Positions 35,601-48,213 of a stretch of 64,000 bases of DNA are shown one piece after another. The position numbers and the translations under genes were made by a program. Source of the DNA: Hibiscus mutabilis. Its lineage: Eukaryota; Streptophyta; Magnoliopsida; Malvales; Malvaceae. Numbering within the stretch: the first letter of the stretch is position 1; every line of letters starts with the position of its first letter. The stretch is taken from the NCBI GenBank assembly GCA_019671005.1, contig CM033726.1:21761657-21825656 (forward strand). Direction: 5' to 3'. The notes beneath the pieces were generated by a model. It saw only the letters and a program-made list of their open reading frames with translations, did no database searches and was not told the DNA's origin.

Positions 35601-38600
35601 TGTAATATCCCAGTTTTTTTGGCTAGTGACCAAAGTGTAAATTTTGAAAGTTTTGGGGTTAAAGTATAAACTTTGGAAAAGTTTGGGGACTAAAGTGTAA
35701 ATTTCCCTAATAAATAATTTTATTCAGTATAAGAGTGAATTGGATCGAAATAAGTACCTTGATATTGGTTTTAAGAATTAAGATGCAGTAAAAGGTACTA
35801 AATTTGGATCGAATAAAATTGTTAAGCGTGCTTAGGCCAGGGAAATATTAGGATGGGTGACCTCCGAGAAGGTCCCATAAAAGTGTTTCTGATCAATATT
35901 TTGGACTCAGTAAGAGTATAGAAAATTCGTATGGATTTTCGATAAAGGAATTCTAAGAGAAATTTTATTCTATGAAGATTTTCGATAATTATCAGAATAA
36001 TAGACTAAGTTAGGAAAATTCAGTCTAAGTCCTTGAAGAAAGGAAGTTTTTATGGGATAATAGAGTTTATTTCCCGAATATGGAAATATGGAATTTTGGA
36101 ATAAATCTGATAGCTCGATAAAGGTGAAATCGCAGTAAAAGTATTTTATGAATATCTGGAAATCGGATCAAACTAAAATTTTAGAGGCTGGACCAAAAGC
36201 CTTGGAAAAGTCATAAAATACTATTTTATGAATATTTTATTATAGTTGGTTGGATTCCAACTAGACTTAGTTGAATTTTTACAAGAATGTCAAACTAGTA
36301 AATAAAAATTAGTTAGAGGGTAAATTGGTCATTTTGCCCCACTGCATTTTTGAAATATTTAAAAAGTTACAAGGAAAATTTTGGAAGAAGAAAATGGAAG
36401 GTTAAATCTTGGCCCTTGATTAATGAAAAGATTAATCTCAACCCTTGGGTTAAAACAGCATTTTAGTAATTTCACTATCTAAATGAATTTAAAATTCATT
36501 TATACAAGACAAGTGACCAAATTGGATGAAAAACAGATGATGAGCAAAATTTCGAAATATGAGGGGGAGAAAGAAAGAAAAATGGAGAAAAAATTTCCAA
36601 GTTGGATTCAAGCCTCGAAACTCGATTTTCAGGTAATATTTCCAACTGCAAAGTTATTCTACTCTTCAACCTCTATCTTTTGGTGTAAATAATTCATGGA
36701 AAACATGCTTGATAGATGAGAATAAATTAGAGTTTATGGAAAAAGTTTAGGGCTTTTGGAATTTTATGATTTCATGATGAAATTCAAGTTGAAATCAAGC
36801 TAGTATAATGTTAAAATCATGTTATTGAGTTGAGATTTAAACCCTACATATTTTAGTTTGTATGATGATGATTAGGGTTTATGGATTCAAGTTTAATTTA
36901 GGGTTTGTGATGTTGAATTAATGACCTAGTAAGCTTGAATTGTTATTTGGAAACAAAACCCTAAGTTAAAGGTATTAGGACCATTTTAGAAATTCTAAAA
37001 GTTAGAGGACTAATCTGATTTTTTATGACTTTGAAGTCTATTTATGCTATTATTGAAGTTGGAGATGTGAAATTGAAGTTAGAATGTTAAACCGATGTTG
37101 AATTGAATTAGTGACCATTTTGACAAATTGTCAAAGTTAAGTGATCAATTCGGAAATGAGGTTTTAGAGAAGGATTAAATCTACAAACATAAATTCACCA
37201 TAAATTCTACAAACATGGTTAGATGTGAATTTTATACCTATGAAAAGATTTGTTCGCCTAGTTTCGTTTCCAACAAACGGAAACTGATTTCGAGTTCCGA
37301 GTAAAAAGATATGAATTTTTAAGTGACGAAAGGTCAGAAAACAGAGCACCAGTCTGTTCCGAAATTAGCACTGGAAAATTGTCTTTGAAAATTCGCCATA
37401 AATCGTACAAGTTGAATCTAGGCTATTAATTTATATGGGAGAAAATCTTATTGAATCTAGTTTCTTTTAGAACAAACGGAATTAAATTCCGAGTTTATTT
37501 TATAGAAATAAATCTTTGAAGGTTGTACAAGCTTCCAGAAAATGAAAATTGAGATATTTTGTATCTAATTTTGGTTATCAAGTTCAAAAGAATTATTTGA
37601 AGTTAAAAATGGTTAATAAGGACCAAAATGAGGTTTTTGACAGTATAAGGAAGAAAGGAAATTTATGGAAAATTTTAATGTTGAATGATTAGATGGTTGA
37701 TAAAAATATTATTAGAGGTGAATCTAACAAATGATTATTTATATTCATTCATGTGATAAATGAAGTTGGATTCAAATCAAAAGAAGGTTCGAGGTTCTAT
37801 AAAGGAAAAGATTGAATAGAGCTTAGTGAGGCAAGTTAATAAATGGCCCAGGTGAGTGCATTTCTATATGTTTGCATTATGTTGAAATTTGCATTGCATT
37901 TCTCTATAATACGTGATATGATACATTGCTCGACATGGCAAAATTGATGGAATATCAGGTACGAATGATTGTTTCCATAAATGATGATGCATTATGCATA
38001 CATGAAATATGGATAATGACAAGATTAAAATGAAAAAAGTTAAAATGAAACAAGATACCGCTGGGGATCCACGCCCATAGTGCAAATGCACTAACAAGGT
38101 ATTTATATAAGGAGCAATGAGCGTCCTTATATGAGGAGCAAAGAGCCTCCCCTCGAGTACGTACTCTACACGGCACTACGGTGCAGACAGGTTGTAGGTA
38201 CCATGGGCCTTTCAGCCAGACACGTTAATAATAATACAAAATGGTTATATGATAGATCATGAGCATGCAAATGACTGCATGATGATACATGAATCACATG
38301 ATAGTGATGATACATGATATTGATAATACGTGAATCACATGATAATGATGATACATGATCTATATGATACATGATACATGAAGTATATGATAGATGCTAC
38401 ATGAATTATATGAAATGATAATAGATGGTATACATGATGCTGATGATACTTGGTTTATATGCTATACAAATGATTACATGATATAAGCATGACCATGAGA
38501 TGATACATGATATTAAGAAAGTACGATATATGAAGTATTATATAATATCATTTCAAGTGTAAATAAATAAGTTTATTTGCCTCACTAAGTTCGTACTTAC

Positions 38601-39108
38601 CGTGTGTTTTATTTCACACGTAGGTTCTTCATATCAGAATTAGCAAGGAGGAGCCACTCATTTGGAAGTCAAGTTATCGGTAAGTGAAAGTACGTACATC
38701 TTTAAAATAGTTAGGAACTAGTGGGCATGTAATTATATTTTCAAGAAAACTATTTTGCAAGCTTTAAAGTATATATTCTAGAAGTATGATAGTATAAGGA
38801 TACATGGAGTATAAAAATGAAATAATATTATCAGTAAGGTAAAAGTATAATGGTTTAACCAGAATTTAAATCTTATCGTTCAGAAATTTTATAATCAAGA
38901 AAGGGTCTAGGCAACAAGCGACGTTTTCACCCTGAATAATAATTTCGTTTAAATAACTAAAATTTTATGTTTTATAAACCAATGCAGGATTAAAACTAGC
39001 TACAATTGTCAGAAAATACTGTTTACCGAAGAGTAAAAAAATTGTATATGTTTTTAGTAACATCTGTAATGTATATTCGTATTACGGATATAGGTTATGG
39101 GTGTTATA
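35601..39108 (+). mobile_element. E2 right LTR (uninterrupted)
   Basis: 3508 bp, from TGTAATATCCC to GGGTGTTATA (decayed TGTTACA). It is collinear with the split left LTR and holds the single-copy target sites of E3 (37525-37529) and E4 (38304-38308). It has a deletion of about 280 bp near 37190. It ends directly against E5 RNase H coding sequence at 39109. Confidence 0.92.
37852..38623 (+). other. Putative LTR intron, E2 right LTR
   Basis: Donor-like CCCAG/GTGAGTGC at 37852 and acceptor-like TTTTATTTCACACGTAG ending at 38623 bracket 772 bp. The acceptor follows a hairpin (38585-38600: CTAAGT-TCGT-ACTTAC, outermost pair broken) by 23 nt. Homologous donor and acceptor sites exist in S1 and E8. 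Splicing is inferred only. Confidence 0.4.
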
Positions 39109-40377
39109 GATTATGATTTGACGATATAGTATCATCTGAGAAAGGCGAATATTGTAGTTGATGTTTTGAGTAGAAAAGTTGTGGTTGAGTTGAGGGTGAT
39201 GTTTGCTCGGTTGAGTGTAACGTGTGATGGTTGTTTGTTGGCTGAGTTGCAAGTGAAGCCATCATTGCTGCAGTTAATCAAGGAGAAGCAACCGTATGAT
39301 GATTCTTTGGTACCGCATGTGAAGGACATAATGGATGGCAATCAATGGATTTTTGTTTTCGTGACGAAGGTGTTTTTTGTTTCAAGAGCCAAATAGTGGT
39401 GCCAAAAGATAAGGAGTTAATGCACACTATTTTGGCAGAGGAACGTTTGATTCCTTTTGCTATGCATCCGGGAAGTACAAAGATGTATCAGGGTTTTAAA
39501 AATGAGTATTTCTGGGTTGATTTAAAAAAGGATATAGCAGATTTTGTTGCTCGATGTATAGTTTGGCAACGTGTTAAGGTAGAGCATCAGCTTTTTTTTG
39601 GGTTGTTGCAACCATTAAAGATTCTAAAATGGAAGTGGAGAGAATTACCATGGATTTTGTGTGTAGTTTGCCTTTGACACTATCAAAAAAGAATTATGTG
39701 TGGGTGATTGTGGATAGATTTACGAAGTGTGCACATTTTCTGGCTATGCATACGATGTATACTTTGGATAAGTTGGCAGAGTTATATATTAATGAGATCG
39801 TGAGGTTGCACGGGGTGCCAAATTCTATAGTGTCGGATAGAGATCCACATTTTATAGCAAGGTTTTGGGAGTGTTTGCATAAGGATTTGGGTACACGATT
39901 GAACTTCAGTACTTCATATCATTCTCAAACAGATGGTCAGTCTGTAAAAGTTTATCCAAGTGTTGGAGGATATGCTGCGGTGTTGCATCATTGATTTCCA
40001 GGGATCATGGGAGAAGCAGTTACCTTTGGTGGAGTTTACCTATAACAATAGTTATCAAGCTAGTGTCCAGATGGCTCCGTATGAGGCTTTGTATGGTACA
40101 AGGTGTCGCACGCCACTTAGTTGGTAGAAGGTAGGAAAAAAGTATGTTTCTTTGCCTGATGTGTTGAAGGATACCAATGAAAAGGTAAAGCTTATTAGTG
40201 ATCGGTTGAAGGTGGCTTCAGACTGGCAAAAGTCATATGCTGACTTAAAGCGTATGGAGATTGAGTTTGCGGTTGGTGATCGTGTGTTCCTTGAGGTTTC
40301 TCCTTAGAAGATGGTGATGAGATTTGGACAGAAGGGCAAGTTAAGTCCTTGTTTTATTGGGCCTTAGGAGGTGTTGG
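39109..40377 (+). pseudogene. E5 pol, RNase H tail and integrase, broken by E6
   Basis: It opens mid-RNase H (DYDLTI, then NIVVDVLSRK) at the E2 junction and continues through integrase: IKEKQPYDDSLVPHV, FAMHPGSTKMYQGF, CIVW (family CxxC, second Cys now Trp), ERITMDFVCSLP, FTKCAHF, SDRDPHF and TDGQ followed by VKV where the catalytic Glu normally sits. A 1-nt shift follows, then MAPYEALYGTRCRTP and KLSPCFIGP. The frame ends at E6 (40378). The domain resumes at 62970. E5 belongs to the same family as E4 by pol and LTR similarity. It has several stops and frameshifts. Confidence 0.88.
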
Positions 40378-41298
40378 TGTAATACCCTACTTATTGGCCT
40401 AGAAGTATATACCACTTTAGTCTTAAATGAAATTATAATATAGCTATCTTCTAATAAAGTGAGTAATTAGAATCATGATTGAATTGGAATAAAACAATTA
40501 GTGGAAACCCATCTTGAAAAGGACTAACTTTGTTAGCTAGTTTCACAGTGACTAAATCGAGAATTCTTGCAATCCTTCAATTTGCATGTAAAAGAGAGAA
40601 GTAATTAAGGATATGGGTGAGGTGTCTTGTCAGTAAGGATGCATGTGGAAGGAACTGGGGTGAGGGAGAATAATTAACCACTTGGATTTATCATTTTCTC
40701 TTTTTCCTTAGAGAAACCGAAGCATGGCAAATATGAGTGAAGTGAGGGGAAGTTGGGTTACACCTATGGAAGTGGAAATTTTAGTTTAAATTGAACCATG
40801 TTTTAGCATCTCATTCGATTAGTTTAAGATAAGTTAAGCATCCTCTTAAATTCTTTAAATTTAGAATGTGAAATCAAGAGAATAAGTTGATTGAGAATTT
40901 TACAATCATGTGTTGGAAAGAGTTACTCATAGATTAATGTATGATTAGGGGCTGTTCGATTGTGATTTTATAACCTGCCCTGTTTTGTATTTTGGAAATA
41001 TTATTGGACTATTTTCGATTACATATGAACACATGATGTTTGATCTGTCTCGAATAATGAGTGAAGTTATTCTGGATTTTTAGAACATATATATGTATAT
41101 ACAAGAATTTTGGACTATTTAGGAAACATAAAAACATATTTGAGGCTGTTTTTGCAAGAATGGTGAGTTAATTACATGGTTAGGGGACAGTTATGAGACT
41201 ATATAAGTAAATATATGTATTTAGGGTTGTTTTGATGCATATAGAAAATAATGGGACTCTTTTGAACTTAATAATATATATGTATAAAGGCTGCTCTA

Positions 41299-41300
41299 TT

Positions 41301-41325
<25 letters not shown>
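41299..41325. repeat. (AT)n microsatellite
   Basis: Uninterrupted TA/AT run inside E6. Similar short runs occur at about 48808-48830, 51635-51655 and 54459-54475 in E8 LTR copies. Confidence 0.9.
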
Positions 41326-41331
<6 letters not shown>

Positions 41332-42720
41332 ATTAAATTGTTTTAAGCATGAAAGAATGTATGGGAATTGTTCAGTAAACATTTGTAAATGCATACATGC
41401 ATAAAATATTGTTGTGAGAACATATAATTGATCATATGAACTTTGGGAGCTGATTAAACATGAAGATGGAAATGTATAAATAAATAAGGGCCTGTTTTGT
41501 ATGCTTAAGTGAGTAATGGATTGTTTGTCGTGTGTATTGGTATGGATATTTACTTGAGTGAATGGATTATGAATGAATTTATATGAATACACGAATAATT
41601 AAATTGTTCTAAAACATGTTTGTATTTCTTGTTGTAACTAGACCAAGAAATAATAGAGGAAGCAAAATTCAAATAGAGCAAAGCTGTAGGAGGACAATCC
41701 AGAATCGTAATTCGGGAACAAAACTAGCTCGAAGAAATCTGTGAGTGTAGTTTAAAATCTCGGGAGAGGATGAACCTATCCCGAGCAACTCCATTATTGC
41801 TTTAATTGATGATTGTTTGCTTTTAAAGTTAAATTATGCTAGTATAGCTAAGCTTGGGATACAAGGTAAGTACATCATTGAAAGTTCTCTATAATGTGAA
41901 ATTGGGAAGAAAGCATGTCATATGAGTAAAATTCTATGTACATGTAGATATGTATATGTATATATATAAGCTTGATATGGAAAGGTTAAGCCTTACTGTA
42001 AGTATAAGGAATTGAATCTATGCTCACCTCTGATAATAATTAAGAAATATTCCTTTGATTAAATGATCTTGGAGCTATGCTCACTACGGGAATAATACTT
42101 ATATATGAGCTTGATAAGTCGAGCAATGAGAGATGTGCTTGGATTATTTGAATATAAGGAGTTGCGCTCATCCTGTTTTTAATAAGACAAGATAAATGTG
42201 AATGCCTTGGTTTCGAGTCAGTCTTAGGCATAGTTGGCATGCCATAGAGTCCATAGAGCTCGTGTTAGGGTGGACTACGGTCCTTATTTGGCAACAGTAG
42301 GATGGAAGTTATGTAGTCACTTGGCGACAGTAAGAGGGATTGACCGGTACTATGAGTACCTTTATGTTGGTTAAAGTTGGTTGGGGATTCGAGTACCTAG
42401 GCTGTAACTTGATTCTCAAGGCTACAATAAAGAAAAAATAATAAAATTTGTGAGTTAAACAAATGAATTATGCTCAATAATATATATAATAAGTATTTAT
42501 AATTACGTGATATTAAGTTTAACAATATGTATAAGTAACTATGCGGTGAGATGATAAACTTGAAAAAAAATGTGAGAAGTATACATGTTCTTGAGATACT
42601 ATGTTTAATGCCTCATAATATGTAACCATGTTTATGGAATACTATGTTTGATATTAGTATGTATCAAATAATCATAAGTGAAGGACTTGCTAAGTTGATA
42701 ATCTATATGATAAGTAATGT

Positions 42721-42872
42721 AATGTGTATTTGTGCATACAAAAATGTGGACTGTTTTGATATTAAATGAACCTAATTGGACTGCTTTGTAATGTGTATTT
42801 GTCTATACAAAAATGTGGAATGTTTTGATATTAAATGAACCCAATTGGACTGTTTTGTAATGTGTATTTGTG
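42721..42872. repeat. 69-bp tandem repeat in E6, interrupted by E7
   Basis: Units start at 42721, 42790 and 42859 with AATGTGTATTTGT. The third unit is cut at 42872 by E7 and resumes at 60386 (TATGCAAATATGTGG). More degenerate units follow to about 60500. Confidence 0.9.
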
Positions 42873-44369
42873 TGTAACGACCCAAATCTTAGGCTTTGTA
42901 AAATTGGGCCTTACATCCAATTTTATTGGGCCTTGTGTTGGAAAGCCCGAAACAAGGATAATTGGATTGGGCTTTGTGTTAAATAAAAAAAGAAAAGAAA
43001 AAAAGAAAAGAAAATATTTTAAAATAAAGGGGTCTGATGTGATGAAGAAAGAAAAAAAGAGAAAAAGAAGATATTTTTAGGAGAGAGAAAATGTGGGAAA
43101 GGAAGAAAAAAGTGAGGGGGGAGGCTTTGAACCTCAATCTACGGACATCAGAGCCGTCGTGCATGACACCGCCAACATTATTGGAAAGGTCTTGCCGAGA
43201 CGAGTTCAACGGTGGTCGCCACATCGACGTCTGAGCTACCGTTTGCTTGAGTGAGAAAGAAAAAGTTTTGGGGACCGCTAGTTCAGCATGTTCCGGCCAT
43301 CACTGCCATGAACGGAGGCCACCGCTGGAACCACCGGCCTGAGAACTACCGGTCTAGAGCTCGCCGTCGTCGGTCGGCCATCGGAGGCCGTAATACGTGC
43401 TACACTTGTCGCCGCCTGCGCGTGGGCGTGGGCTGGCAGGCAGGGCGGGTGCACCTGCTTTCTAGTACACCCTACCGCACTGGATTCTTGCCCGCGGGTG
43501 CATGCAACTTATCCTCCACCTGCGCCGCACCGGATCACCGAGGGCTTTGACCACCCGTTCACTGCCTGTTGACTTTTTTCGGGGGACCCCACCTGGGGGT
43601 TTCTCGACGTTCCGGATCCAATGGTGCAGTCTATTCTGCCAAATTCTTACCTGGTATACTATTTTCATGCGTTTGACCTTGTGAATTGAATAAGAGATGC
43701 ATGAATTAATGTATGTTCGTATTTGCTGATATACGAGGATTGATCGAGTTTGGATATAGGATCGAGTGAATTTATTGGGAAGCTCGAATGAGGATTTTAG
43801 TGATATCGGCTTAAGGTTAGTACACCTCGAACTTTGAAATGCTTTATGAGCATCATAAGTGTAATTGCCTTGCATGTTAATGGTTGCAAATTAGGGGATG
43901 AGTATTAAGCATGTGTTGATATTGCTAGATCGAGGCTTGATGATTATTGGGATGCTTGATGAACTTGAGAATGTTCGAGTCAGTTATGCACTTTAGAGAC
44001 TATATATGATTGTCTGAATATTTGTATGATTATCTGACTGTGTGATTGGGAAACTGGTTGTTATATGATGATGCCTTGTGTGCTAGCAGAATAAATTAAT
44101 ATATTCGATTAAATTTTGGTTAGAGACAATATTGATAATTATTCGATTAAATGGATAAAAAATCGGTAAGGGGTAATAATTAATTAAGTATGCTAGCAAC
44201 ATACTTAAATAACTTTTTTAAGTTTTAGGGGCTGAATAAGTGAATTCGGGTACCGTTACCCGCTGATCTGAATAATGAAAATGCCAAATAAAGATAAAGG
44301 TGAATAAAATATATTAATAAATTGATTTACGCTTTAGTATAAAAAGAGAGAGGGGTTGTAAGGGGAGTA

Positions 44370-44705
44370 TTGGTGTGCTTCCCCCTGTATCGGTACCCCT
44401 TGCATATTAAGGATTCCAGTAATGCTTTCGCATACCGGTACGCAAGGGGCGTATCGGTACGCACTGTTACATTGCCTGGGAGAGGCTTAGCGTACCGGTA
44501 CGTGTAGGTAGGAGTAATGGTATGGGTTTGAATTAGTACGGGGCGATCCGAGTACTGATAGTGCGTATCGATACAGGGTGGAGCGTATCAGTACGGCTTG
44601 AGGGTTAAATTCTTTTAAACCTAGCATTGAGTATCGATACCCATGGATGAGTACTGGTACCTATAGGGGCGTACAGATACACATGTAGGAGTATCGGTAC
44701 TCGTT
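44370..44705. repeat. Cluster of GTAYCGRTAC-like palindromes, E7 left LTR
   Basis: About eleven units in 335 bp, such as ATACCGGTACGC, CGTATCGGTACG, CGTACCGGTACG and AGTATCGATACC. The counterpart in the right LTR is about 58645-58980. Confidence 0.85.
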
Positions 44706-45260
44706 AGGCAATCTGCCCAAAAAATTTGAGGTTGAGTTCGGGGGTTCTATAATTTGAGACAAAGGGCCCTAGGGCCTATTAAGTGTAAAATGAATATTAA
44801 AACTATGAAGATGGAGAATTAAACCCCGTGTATGAAATAAATGGCTAATGACTCATTATATTGGGTATGCTATGTGAGGTAGTAACTTATAGGGATCCTT
44901 GTTGGATCGATTGATGCTGTATGATAATTTGGGCCCTTGTTGTGTGCTGAAGGGGTGCCTATAAGGTTAAGTCTTATTGAATAATGAGATAAATTATTGA
45001 GAACAGCTAATTTATATATTCATAAATATGCTACCAAATAAATAAGTTTAATGGGGTAGTATAATAAATGATAGAAACCATAAGGTAACGGTAATTGTGT
45101 TAGAGCTGTGTGCCGTATGATCCTTGTGTCGAGATTGTGTGCTGTGTGGTGACTAGGGTCCTTGCTGTGTGCTGATAGGACACCTAGATAGTTGAGTCAA
45201 CCCTTTTTGTTGGGATTTGTATACCCTAAAGTGTGTTGCAACACCTTAAAGATTTTTGGA

Positions 45261-45500
45261 TGTAGGATCCCAATGCTATGTGGATGTGGGCCTCGTTCGA
45301 AGATGCTTGATGAGGAATCCCGAGCATGGATATAGGATCTCGATGCTATGTGGACGCGGGCCTTATCCCCTTGAGTATAGGATCTCGATGCTTTGTGGAT
45401 GCGGGTATTACTCGTAGTGTAGGATCCCGATGCTCTATGGACGCGAGCCTCACTTAGAGTGTATGATCCCGATGCTCTGTGAACACGGGCGTCGCTCTAG
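45261..45500. repeat. Minisatellite of about 50-bp units, E7 left LTR
   Basis: Five irregular units of the form GTAGGATCCCGATGCTATGT plus GGACGCGGGCCT. The counterpart is 59537-59769 in the right LTR. Confidence 0.85.
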
Positions 45501-45726
45501 ATTTTATGGTTATGTCTTTGTGTGTGTCTCACTCGGATGATCTAGTGCGATCCCGAGTATGTTTGGGCCTCGTGGGCCATGTATGATGTTTTGCTATGTT
45601 GAGAGCATGCATTTATGCGACTAGCAGTAGCGCCACATGTTTATTTACCTCTTCCTATTGCTCGTACTAGCTTGCATGCTTATGTTTATGATTAGCATGA
45701 AGTATAGTAGAGTAGATGTGTACCGT

Positions 45727-45772
45727 TGAGCTTTATAAGCTCAGCGCTCAGAATTGTTGTTTCCGTGAGTAG
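45727..45772 (+). promoter_or_regulatory. Hairpin plus acceptor-like AG, E7 left LTR
   Basis: TGAGCTT-TAT-AAGCTCA (45727-45743), AG at 45771-45772, 29 nt past the hairpin. A weaker donor-like TTAAG/GTTAGTAC is at 43816. Confidence 0.45.
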
Positions 45773-46108
45773 GTTGATCGCGGGATCGAGGAGCACTGTC
45801 TATATGGGATTCCAGCAAGTGGCGTTGTCAAAGTATGATGCTTGTATTTAGTGGGTTGCGTATTCATAGAACGTTACACGTATGAGTTTGTAGTCTTTAT
45901 TTTAAAATTGTATTAATCAAGTCAAATATTTAAATGTTTTATTTAATTGGAGCTTCTTGTAAATGTTTTAATCATATGTGTACTTATTTTGATTTACGGG
46001 TTTTAAATATTTTTGGTAATTATTTTATTTGGGCTAAACCAAGTTGAGAAATTTTATAATTTTGGTTTGGGCCCAAATATGACATCTGGTCGAGGGTGTT
46101 ACATTTAG

Positions 46109-46120
46109 TGGTATCAGAGT
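46109..46120 (+). promoter_or_regulatory. E7 primer binding site
   Basis: TGGTATCAGAGT, one transition from the initiator tRNA-Met PBS, five bases after the LTR end. Confidence 0.88.
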
Positions 46121-48213
46121 CTAGGTTTAGTTAGTTCTAGGAAACCCCTGGGTGGTATAGGTGTTGTAGTGAGGTGTCTAGTGAATACAAGCCCTTAAAT
46201 TAGGTTCATGCTCCTTAAGACTAGAATTTTGATGATCCGACCAATGTGGTGGCGTTAAGATTATTACATTTTTGAGAGGGCCGAGATAAGTGTTAACCCG
46301 CTCATGGGAGCGATTATGAGGGTTAAGGTTACTCTAGATTGTTGAGATGCGAGTTAGTTAAGTGATGTTAGATTCGAGGATGTGTTCTCCTTCTGCCACC
46401 TAGATGGTGTTCTTATCGTTTAGTGTAACAGTGTTTGAGCCTTCAGATGCTTTATGGGAGTTTGTGGCAAGGAATGCTCATCGTTATATGCGTGAATAAC
46501 GATTATAATATGAGTACAGATGATCTGTTCTTGAATCGGTCAATGGATACACGTTGGGTGTTGAACCTTTTATTTGCTTAAAAGTGAGTTCGTTGATAGT
46601 TGTGAGGTGTCATCGCCCTTTGTGAAGACGCTTCTCAGAGATAGTGGATTCAGGATCCATTAGATCATCAAAGTGTGGGCAAGTTAGACATTCTACATGT
46701 TTGAAAGAGAGCTACCTTTTTGGGAGTTGTGGAACCGTGGAATTTTTTTGATTAATTAAATGTGAGGCAAGCCAGTAATGTCAAGAGCTATGCTCGAGAC
46801 TTTGAGACCTCGAGGGAACCCAACATTTGGTAATGAGAATGTTTGATTCGTAGTCCTTTTACCGTGATTTACCTGGTTGTTGTTTTGTGAGTGAAACATG
46901 GGGTTGTGAGACTTTTTTAACCATTTGACAGATGCTAATGTGTGCAGTTCGACACTGGTGAGGCTTCAGAATTGTCAGAGTGTTTGTTATGCCTTTTGGA
47001 GGAGGAGTCAGGACTTTCTCCCTATCAAAAATGTGGGCGGATGTTGACGATAAAAATTGAGTTGGACGTCGGTGCCCATCGTCCTTGTCGAAAGACACCG
47101 ACTCAGATGAGAAAGTTAGAGGTTCAATTGCGAAGGTGTAACTGGAAGGATGTTTCTTTTGTCTGAGTGCTTCGTCCAAGGGTGATGTGTGCTTGCTCGT
47201 TAGTAGTTGGTTCGTTGAAGTGATGCTTAAATCGTAAATAGTTGTCACGTGACAGTAGAAGATCGTTACGTGACTCCTAAGGTGGATGACTCGTTTAACC
47301 AGTTACTAGGTATCTGTGTGCTTTCCTGAGTTGGTTCAAGAATAAGATGGTTGTGGTTAAAGTGCTAAAGGCTTAGAGTTTCGAAATAAATTTTGGAATG
47401 AGAATTTCCTATCTTTTGCATGTGTCGTGGTAATGTTGGATACCTGCAGTGACGTTTGAGGTTTTTCAACAATGATAAGGTATGGGCCACCGTGTTGTCT
47501 CTCGAATATAAGTTGATGCTTTGAGTAACACGTGCGAAGGTACAAGAAAGATGGAAATACGAACCTTGGAAAGATAATTAGCTTAAGGACCTTGTGCGTA
47601 AGAGAAAGGTTGGTTACCGTGTAATCAGTAAGAAATTAAGGGTTGAAGACTTCATAAATGTTTTTGTTTTGTATCACAGTTTCTTTGAGGTAACCGAGGA
47701 ACATTAGTCGAGAATCAAATTGGGAGAGACCATTTTGATTATGATAGTGGTGCTAACTCGGTCAAAGACGAGTAAGGTTTCGAGATCTTTGATGATGTTT
47801 TATGGTTTTGTTAAGGCCATATTTTGTGCTATATGGGCAAAGGTTGTGCTTACCTTAGCAGCGTGGAAATTTTGGGATCTCTACCTTTAAGGAGTTTGAG
47901 ATTTGAACAGCGACGTGAGTCAAAGTAATTAAGAGTCGTTGATCGCGTGATCGATCATCGCCTAGGTAAGTGACCTTGGCAAGAGGTGGATTGTACGAAG
48001 TTAATTCGGGTTAGAGTATCATGCTTCCTATGTGGGAGTTCAAGGATCACAAGTATTGGTCGTGTAAGTGAGCATCGATGCTAACTCTATACAGTATCGA
48101 TACTCGATTCATCAGGTGTTAGTATTGGTACCCGTGTGCTTGTCAGTTAAGCTTCGAGTTAAAATTAATTTGTTTTAGAAGTCATGGGAATTGGCTTCCG
48201 ATTCTGATTAAGG
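46121..48213 (+). pseudogene. E7 interior, left part: gag-pol relic
   Basis: Little can be read as protein. At about 47050-47140 the frame PCRKTPTQMRKLEVQL resembles the RT entry block normally PYRMAPxELKELKxQL. At about 47484-47530 HRVVSRI-stop-VDALSNT resembles the RNase H end (ANVVADALSRK). Short GTATCGATAC-like units appear at 48085-48140. The block ends at the inversion breakpoint (48213/48214), where sequence switches to mid-LTR of E8. Stops and shifts throughout. Confidence 0.55.

Larger units (their letters stand above)
6797..39108 (+). mobile_element. E2: decayed chromovirus array (partial interior-LTR-interior-LTR) with nested insertions
   Basis: Interior 3' sequence plus PPT (6797-7970) precedes an LTR starting TGTAATATCCC (7971) and ending GGGTGTTACA (32177). 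A PBS, a pol relic, a second PPT (35587-35600) and a second LTR (35601-39108) follow. The left interior piece (about 1.17 kb) is homologous to 34430-35600, so two elements share one LTR, which is the product expected from unequal recombination. The right end abuts E5 RNase H coding sequence, so E2 is inserted in E5. The left E2 LTR is interrupted by S1, E3 and E4. Confidence 0.85.
42873..46103 (+). mobile_element. E7 left LTR
   Basis: 3231 bp. It contains a purine-rich stretch (42985-43120), a GC-rich island (43130-43640), a palindrome cluster (about 44370-44705), a minisatellite (45261-45500) and the hairpin-AG module (45727-45772). The 99-codon frame at 43251-43550 is not conserved in frame in the right LTR and is not called a gene. 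Confidence 0.92.

Noticed and set aside
43251..43550. 99-codon Arg-rich ORF in a GC-rich part of the E7 LTR
   Set aside because: The matching part of the other LTR does not keep the frame, and the sequence is untranslated LTR.
46859..47248. 129-codon ORF on the minus strand
   Set aside because: It overlaps the plus-strand RT-entry relic of E7; antisense shadow with no known domain.
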